17,809 nt of DNA from JAPOPJ01 sp964538885 (GTDB lineage: Archaea > Thermoproteota > Nitrososphaeria > Nitrososphaerales > Nitrosopumilaceae): positions 1 through 17,809 of the forward strand of contig CAZIHR010000114.1 in NCBI GenBank assembly GCA_964538885.1, given 5' to 3'. The notes below the pieces were generated by a model. The model did not search any database. It saw nothing but the letters and a program-made list of their open reading frames with translations, and was not told the origin of the DNA. Shown in pieces: positions 14,104 to 17,809 of the stretch. Both the position numbers and the translations under genes were made by a program. Numbering within the stretch: position 1 is the first letter of the stretch; the number at the start of each line of letters is the position of its first letter.

Positions 14104-14601
14104 TGGCTTGCCCCAATCCAGTACTCTGATGGATGGAGTGCCTGGGAGCTTGACGCATGCACCCTTGAGTGCTTTTTTGGCCGCCTCTACATGTGCTTCA
14201 TTTACATACAATTCCATTATACATTGGCCACGTTTTATTCGGGCACCCAAGCTTGTTGCTTTTCCCCAGGCTCGACGCATTCCCTCTTGGAGCCTGTCTG
14301 CACCGGCAGTTGCAATCATCTTGTTTTCTCGCAGAAGGTTGTGAGGATATATGCGGAGTCGGGAATAGTATCCAGATTCACCGGTTGTCTTTTCCAAGGT
14401 CTTGTTTGCTGCAAGACGGCATGATTCTATTGCCATGTGCCTGATCTGAATCTTTTCATTTAAGAGTAGTTGGACGCAATACTGGTATGTCGATCTTTTT
14501 CCTCCTTGAAATTTGGCAATCTTGATCTGTGGTTTTCCCTTGATGAACTCTTTTCTACAGAACGGCTGGCCGGTTCCGTCACGATAGTTTGCACCATGCA
14601 T
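14095..14601 (-). CDS. rpl10e: Large-subunit ribosomal protein L10e (uL16)
   Basis: A 168-residue protein from the ATG at 14601. It matches archaeal L10e, the uL16 protein near the tRNA sites and peptidyl-transferase centre: FCRKEFIKGKPQIKIAKF near the N-terminus, IQIRHMAIESCRLAANK, IYPHNLLRENKM, AGADRLQEGMRRAWGK, and a C-terminal KLPGTPSIRV. The frame remains open to an ATG at 14649, but the family begins at about the shorter start and the TATA-like box is 28 nt upstream of 14601; a GGTGGAT also precedes it. The gene is divergent from the EndA-like gene. Confidence 0.93.
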   Translation of the reverse strand: MHGANYRDGTGQPFCRKEFIKGKPQIKIAKFQGGKRSTYQYCVQLLLNEKIQIRHMAIESCRLAANKTLEKTTGESGYYSRLRIYPHNLLRENKMIATAGADRLQEGMRRAWGKATSLGARIKRGQCIMELYVNEAHVEAAKKALKGACVKLPGTPSIRVLDWGKPSP

Positions 14602-14624
14602 AATATCCACCAATTCGAGTGCCC

Positions 14625-14633
14625 ATATTTTAA
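14625..14633 (-). promoter_or_regulatory. TATA-like box of the L10e gene
   Basis: TTAAAATAT on the minus strand, centred 28 nt from the ATG at 14601. It lies outside the shorter coding frame, supporting that start. Confidence 0.55.
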
Positions 14634-14661
14634 CGGTTAGAAGATGCAAAAAATTCCAATG

Positions 14662-14670
14662 CTTATATGG
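14662..14670 (+). promoter_or_regulatory. TATA-like box that sets the EndA start
   Basis: CTTATATGG centred 26 nt before the ATG at 14692. The alternative ATG at 14644 lies upstream of this box, so the shorter protein is favoured. Confidence 0.5.
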
Positions 14671-14691
14671 AAACTTGTGATTTTTTCCTTC

Positions 14692-15258
14692 ATGATAGAA
14701 GAGATCCCAAATGTAAAAGGAATACTACAAAGAAATCACACATACGTTGCAGACAGCAAGATGATCCACGAGTTGGAATTAAAGGGGTATGGTGAGCAGG
14801 AAGATGACGGATTTGTTTTAAAGTCGTTTGAGTCACTATACTTGTTATACCAAGAGAGACTTTACATTAGGAAGGGAAGAAAGCACGTAAATTTTGATGA
14901 ATTTATGAGATTGTGCCAAAAAGAAGATCCAGACATTCTTACAAAATTCTTGATTTACAGGGATTTGAGAAACCGTGGCTATGTGGTAAAAGATGGCTTT
15001 GGATTCGGGTCGGACTTTAGAGTGTATGAGAGGGGGCAATTTGGGGTAAAGGGGGCAAAATTTCTGATATTTGGTCTAAGTGAAGGAAGACAAGAAAAGA
15101 TGGGAGCTATGCAAAAAAAAATCGAACAAATAACCAAGATGGGAAAGGAACCAATAATTGCAGTAATTGAGAGGCGAGGTGAGGTGATATACTATAGAAT
15201 CAACAAGATGGACTTTTACGAGAATAAAACTACACAGGATGAACCATTTTCAATCTAG
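14692..15258 (+). CDS. endA: tRNA-splicing endonuclease (EndA) family subunit
   Basis: 188 residues from the ATG at 14692 (204 from 14644). It has the EndA layout: an N-terminal helical/beta domain with LYLLYQERLY (49-58), then the catalytic-domain core KFLIYRDLRNRGYVVKDGF (85-103) and GSDFRVYERG (106-115), where Y112 is the usual catalytic Tyr. In active subunits a HSxYL-type segment follows; here it reads VKGAKFLIF (119-127), with no His. A Lys near 152 (GKEPIIAVIE) and the strand EVIYYRI match the end of the fold. Splicing endonucleases cut bulge-helix-bulge introns as tetramers, and in alpha2-beta2 forms one subunit is structural. The missing His suggests a structural or partly active subunit. 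The stop overlaps the convergent gene by 4 nt (CTAG). Confidence 0.85.
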   Translation: MIEEIPNVKGILQRNHTYVADSKMIHELELKGYGEQEDDGFVLKSFESLYLLYQERLYIRKGRKHVNFDEFMRLCQKEDPDILTKFLIYRDLRNRGYVVKDGFGFGSDFRVYERGQFGVKGAKFLIFGLSEGRQEKMGAMQKKIEQITKMGKEPIIAVIERRGEVIYYRINKMDFYENKTTQDEPFSI

Positions 15259-15911
15259 TCATCAAAGATCCAGCCAGTTGAGAATTTAAGCAGGTTGTTT
15301 TGCTGTGCTAGAACAAAATCGTATACCTCGACATATTTTGTTTTGTTGATCCATAAATTCTCAAAGTCGTTCACCTTGGTCTCGACTCGTGAGCGATCGT
15401 TCCACGAAGTAAACACATCCACTGATTCAAAGTCTCGTGTCTGGGTGGAAAATGATTCCCCTGATGTGCCTGTAAATGCAACCGTGTTGCCTTCGGCATC
15501 CCGAAAAATTCCAATTCTCTCAGAAAATGATTCTGCCACCTGTTCAGAATTAGGTATTGCAACTTTGAGTTCGAGTTGTCCTCGCATGACGAACTCTTGT
15601 AGTTTCTGTAGTTTGATGTTTCTATCTAGTGGGCTAGAAAAAAGTGTGTTAGATTTGTTGGAGAAGAGCTTTTGCAGTATTTCCAAGTCTCGTGTGCCGA
15701 ATCTATGTCCTGTGATCATTCTGATGTTTGCCTTGCCAGATGTAAAGTTGTCAAAGCCCAGAGCAATTGTCGTCATTGAGTGTAGTGACAGATAGTCAAC
15801 GCATCTAGCATACTCTATACAGTTACTAAGACATGGAAAGAAAAACTCGACTACTATGTCGTTTCTGTCGGATCTATATTCCTCTTTGAGATCAATGTCT
15901 TGCAGGCTCAT
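15255..15911 (-). CDS. Stand-alone PLD-like protein lacking HKD residues
   Basis: A 218-residue protein resembling the N-terminal PLD-like domain found in some SF2 defence helicases: EEYRSDRNDIVVEFFFPCL (10-28), YARCVDYLS, ANIRMITGHRF, and RIGIFRDAEGNTVAFTGT followed by FESVDVFTSW and FENLW. In active relatives the strand before IGIF carries HxK and the GS/TxN motif follows. Here the first part reads SFSERIGIF and the second GTSGES, so the catalytic His, Lys and Asn all appear to be missing. The usual helicase part is absent as well. It may bind DNA without cutting, or be a remnant kept for another function. A TATA-like box is centred 25-26 nt upstream of the ATG. Confidence 0.75.
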   Translation of the reverse strand: MSLQDIDLKEEYRSDRNDIVVEFFFPCLSNCIEYARCVDYLSLHSMTTIALGFDNFTSGKANIRMITGHRFGTRDLEILQKLFSNKSNTLFSSPLDRNIKLQKLQEFVMRGQLELKVAIPNSEQVAESFSERIGIFRDAEGNTVAFTGTSGESFSTQTRDFESVDVFTSWNDRSRVETKVNDFENLWINKTKYVEVYDFVLAQQNNLLKFSTGWIFDD

Positions 15912-15931
15912 AAGAGATAGAAGGAATTTTC

Positions 15932-15941
15932 TTATTTAAAT
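15932..15941 (-). promoter_or_regulatory. TATA box of the degenerate PLD gene
   Basis: ATTTAAATAA on the minus strand, centred 25-26 nt from the ATG at 15911; a strong match to the archaeal TATA consensus. Confidence 0.6.
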
Positions 15942-16097
15942 GAGCAATTATTCTGCCAGCCTGGTTTTATGTATGAAAAAATTCCAGTATCTAAACTACC
16001 ACACACTATAAAACCAGAATTATACAGGTTTGTCTGCAAATAATGTAACAAACACACATTACAGAATAGTTATATGTCAAGAAATATGCACACGCAT

Positions 16098-16108
16098 TTC
16101 ATAAATAA
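16098..16108 (+). promoter_or_regulatory. TATA-like box of the SIMPL gene
   Basis: TTCATAAATAA, centred about 28 nt before the ATG at 16131. It lies inside the longer reading frame that opens at 16074, which argues for the shorter protein. Other A/T elements (ctataaaa at 16006-16013, ttatat at 16070-16075) leave some doubt. Confidence 0.45.
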
Positions 16109-16130
16109 CCGTACCTGTATAGTCAATTGT

Positions 16131-16907
16131 ATGAATGTGTTGCTGCCAGTAGTAATTGTAGGTCTAACTCTGACTTTTGCGCTTGTGGCTGTTCTGATAA
16201 CAGCAGGAGAACAGGCAGAGGCATATACCCCGTTTCCCTCAAGAGAAAAAGTCATCACAGTTACTGGTACGGCTACGGCCCTAGTAGAACCGGACATGCT
16301 AGTTATTACACTAGGCATGGAGAATCAAGAGAGCACTGCCCGTGACGCGCTAGAGGCAAACTCTGCCGCAATGGAGGCAGTTGTGGATACCGTACAAAAT
16401 ATAGGAATTACAGAGGAGGAATTAAGCACATCGAGAATCAACATATATCCAGTCTATGAAAGTGTCAAGGACCCATTCATGGATAGATATACACAAGAAT
16501 TGATTGGATTCAGAGTAACAAACACGTTGACTGTCAAGACAGCTCAGTTAGATTTGGCGGCAGATATAATTGATGGTGCGATATCTGCGGGAGCAAACAA
16601 AGTAGATGATGTCTCGTTTACTCTATCTGCTCAAAAACAAATAGAAACAAGTGATGACTTGCTTGAAAAAGCTGTAATGAATGCAAAGGTAAAAGCTGAA
16701 AAGGCACTAGCACCTCTAGGACACCACATAACTGGGGTAAAGTCGGTAAATCTGTCTGAATCGTGGATGTCTAGTCCCCAGCAGTTGTATGGTATGGAGA
16801 TGATGTATGCAGACAGCACGTCTTTCAAATCATCAACGCCAATCTTCTTTTCGGATTTGGATGTTAGCACATCGGCAAATGTGATATTTCTGATAGGAAG
16901 TAATTAG
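16131..16907 (+). CDS. SIMPL-domain (DUF541) exported or membrane-anchored protein
   Basis: 258 residues from the ATG at 16131; the frame extends to an ATG at 16074, but the shorter form begins with a clean signal anchor (MNVLLPVVIVGLTLTFALVA). The rest matches SIMPL/DUF541: VITVTGTATALVEPDMLVI, the helix STARDALEANSAAMEAVVD, SRINIYPVY, GFRVTNTLTVKT, DVSFTLSAQ, and a C-terminal strand SANVIFLIG. These proteins sit outside the membrane and form oligomeric rings in some bacteria (BP26, YggE); roles in stress and envelope integrity have been proposed but the biochemical function is unsettled. Transcribed alone. Confidence 0.85.
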   Translation: MNVLLPVVIVGLTLTFALVAVLITAGEQAEAYTPFPSREKVITVTGTATALVEPDMLVITLGMENQESTARDALEANSAAMEAVVDTVQNIGITEEELSTSRINIYPVYESVKDPFMDRYTQELIGFRVTNTLTVKTAQLDLAADIIDGAISAGANKVDDVSFTLSAQKQIETSDDLLEKAVMNAKVKAEKALAPLGHHITGVKSVNLSESWMSSPQQLYGMEMMYADSTSFKSSTPIFFSDLDVSTSANVIFLIGSN

Positions 16908-17236
16908 AACAGGCATAGTAGCTTGGAAATATATGGTAACCATAGTCGTGTGCATTACGATGAGATGACTCTTAATCATATACGAGTACCATACTCTTGC
17001 CTGTAAGGGGGCAATCCGGGCTGCTGTTAAAATTGACATTTCCATGATAGGCACATGCAGCTTGTGTTGTTTATGATACATTGCAGGCGGGGGGATATAT
17101 TGAGTGGCATGTACGGAAATGAATCGTATGTGAATTTACGAATGTCGTGATATATTATGATGAGACAGCTGTTCCTTTTTTGTACAAAAACTCCTAGTAA
17201 TCTCCTTGATCGGGGCATATGAGATTACAACTCTTA
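16908..17236. other. Intergenic region with several short palindromes
   Basis: No convincing gene on either strand. It holds TATGGT-A-ACCATA (16932-16944), GAGTA-CCA-TACTC (16984-16996) and the perfect palindrome TTTTTGTACAAAAA (17177-17190). ATGATGA at 17158-17164 resembles a C box, but I find no matching D box. Minus-strand frames at 16833-17081 and 17027-17218 lack protein-like features. Confidence 0.4.
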
Positions 17237-17275
17237 CATCTCTATCTTTTAATATGATAAAGCAAGATAGAGATG
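17237..17275. promoter_or_regulatory. 12-bp inverted repeat around the TusA promoter
   Basis: CATCTCTATCTT (17237-17248) and AAGATAGAGATG (17264-17275) are perfect inverted repeats separated by 15 nt. The spacer begins TTAATATG, a TATA-like element ~35 nt before the TusA start. As DNA it could be an operator for a dimeric regulator; as RNA it would be a strong hairpin next to the ribosome site. Confidence 0.55.
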
Positions 17276-17287
17276 CAGGTGTGATAA

Positions 17288-17524
17288 TTGTCCGAGTCTG
17301 ATCAAAAAAAATTAGATGCCACAGGATTGTTCTGCCCAGAGCCGGTCTTCAAAACCAAGATAGAGATTGAAAAGATGGAGGCAGGCCAAGTGCTTGTAGT
17401 AACGGCTGATGATCCAGCGGCAGAAGAAGACATTACTAGCTGGGTTGCTAGGAGTGGCCACGAGATGCTAGAAACTACAAAAGAAGGCAGTAAGATTACA
17501 TTACACATTAGAAAGACAAAATGA
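17288..17524 (+). CDS. TusA/SirA-family sulfur-carrier protein
   Basis: A complete 78-residue TusA-like protein with the family hallmark CPEPV (C16-V20) in ATGLFCPEPVFKTKIEI; Cys16 would carry the persulfide sulfur. The middle (MEAGQVLVVTADDPAAEEDI) and the Trp/His-containing end of the second helix (SWVARSGHE) also match. TusA proteins pass sulfur in tRNA thiolation, molybdenum-cofactor and sulfur-oxidation pathways; partners are not visible here. The start is a TTG at 17288, supported by GGTG at 17278-17281 six bases upstream; no in-frame ATG lies near the beginning. Confidence 0.9.
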   Translation: MSESDQKKLDATGLFCPEPVFKTKIEIEKMEAGQVLVVTADDPAAEEDITSWVARSGHEMLETTKEGSKITLHIRKTK

Positions 17525-17557
17525 GTTGTCTAAATCAGTTAAGCGAAATGTGCTAAA

Positions 17558-17588
17558 CCCTAGACATTAGGGCGGAGGCTCAGGCCTC
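17558..17588. other. Tandem small hairpins after TusA
   Basis: CCCTA-gacat-TAGGG (17558-17572) and GAGGC-tcag-GCCTC (17575-17588) are two GC-rich stems two bases apart, beginning 34 nt after the TusA stop. They could be part of the 3' end of the mRNA or of a small RNA. The rest of 17525-17740 shows no gene I can support. Confidence 0.35.
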
Positions 17589-17746
17589 AAATCAATATTA
17601 GAAGCGATCCCCCAATTACACGCAGTGTCTATCCTGACATGTCATTCAACTGATCGTAAGTGTTAACCTCGTGCCTAGATTTTTACCATTCACGTGAATT
17701 TTTTTGTCCCATCTGATCCAAATACCATAAGCTGACATACGCGGTA

Positions 17747-17809
17747 TTGAATAAACCGTCAAAACCCTACAAGATACTCTACAAGGAAGCAAAAACCGAG
17801 ATCATAAAG
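17747..17809 (+). CDS. Possible 5' end of another gene (3' truncated)
   Basis: A TTG at 17747 opens 21 codons to the window edge, reading LNKPSKPYKILYKEAKTE (first residue Met if used as start). The composition is protein-like, and the frame is closed by a TGA at 17714-17716. AAATA at 17720-17724 is a weak TATA-like element at roughly the right distance; no Shine-Dalgarno site is seen. Too short to assign a family. Confidence 0.3.
   Translation, partial: MNKPSKPYKILYKEAKTEIIK

Noticed and set aside
17158..17164. C/D-box small RNA (ATGATGA C box)
   Set aside because: No CTGA D or D' box at suitable spacing, and no terminal stem.
1..17809. CRISPR array, insertion sequence or transposase
   Set aside because: No regularly spaced direct repeats, terminal inverted repeats flanking a transposase-like gene, or recombinase motifs were seen.

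Overview
The window looks like a stretch of an archaeal chromosome, most probably an ammonia-oxidising thaumarchaeon (Nitrososphaerota, Nitrosopumilales-like). Evidence is the archaeal form of ribosomal protein L10e, a tRNA-splicing endonuclease subunit, a Sulfolobus-type dicluster ferredoxin, a tRNA-Gly with encoded CCA, low GC, and archaeal promoters: a TATA-like box centred about 24-28 nt upstream of most first genes, as expected for leaderless mRNAs. I used that spacing, plus GGTGA-type Shine-Dalgarno sites inside operons, to choose several starts.

Region 1 (1-6417) is an accessory, defence-like island. The tail of an unknown gene is followed 6 nt later by an SF2 helicase and then a MORC/MutL-like GHKL ATPase. 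Converging on them is a two-gene operon encoding a YwbE-AlbA_2 fusion protein and a PLD-fold nuclease. Divergent from that operon is an HNH endonuclease with an unusual active site. GHKL ATPase plus SF2 helicase plus nuclease recalls the prokaryotic MORC-like conflict systems described by Iyer, Abhiman and Aravind. I see no methyltransferase and do not recognise this exact gene set, so it is the best candidate for an undescribed system.

Region 2 (6418-9932) holds a 470-nt gap with a hairpin and a possible broken small gene, a ferredoxin with a ~220-residue N-terminal extension, and a membrane GT2 glycosyltransferase of the cellulose/mannan synthase type.

Region 3 (9929-13699) has a long coiled-coil protein with a Lys/Ala-rich tail, a tiny C2H2-zinc-finger-like gene with a palindromic operator candidate, and a CPA2 cation:proton antiporter translationally coupled to a 140-aa protein of unknown function.

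Region 4 (13700-15911) is more housekeeping: tRNA-Gly(GCC), a small unknown gene, ribosomal protein L10e, an EndA-family subunit lacking the usual catalytic His, and a stand-alone PLD-like protein that has lost its HKD residues.

Region 5 (15912-17809) carries a secreted or membrane-anchored SIMPL-domain protein, an intergenic stretch rich in short palindromes, a TusA-family sulfur carrier preceded by a perfect 12-bp inverted repeat around its TATA-like element, a possible structured RNA region, and perhaps the first 21 codons of another gene at the right edge.
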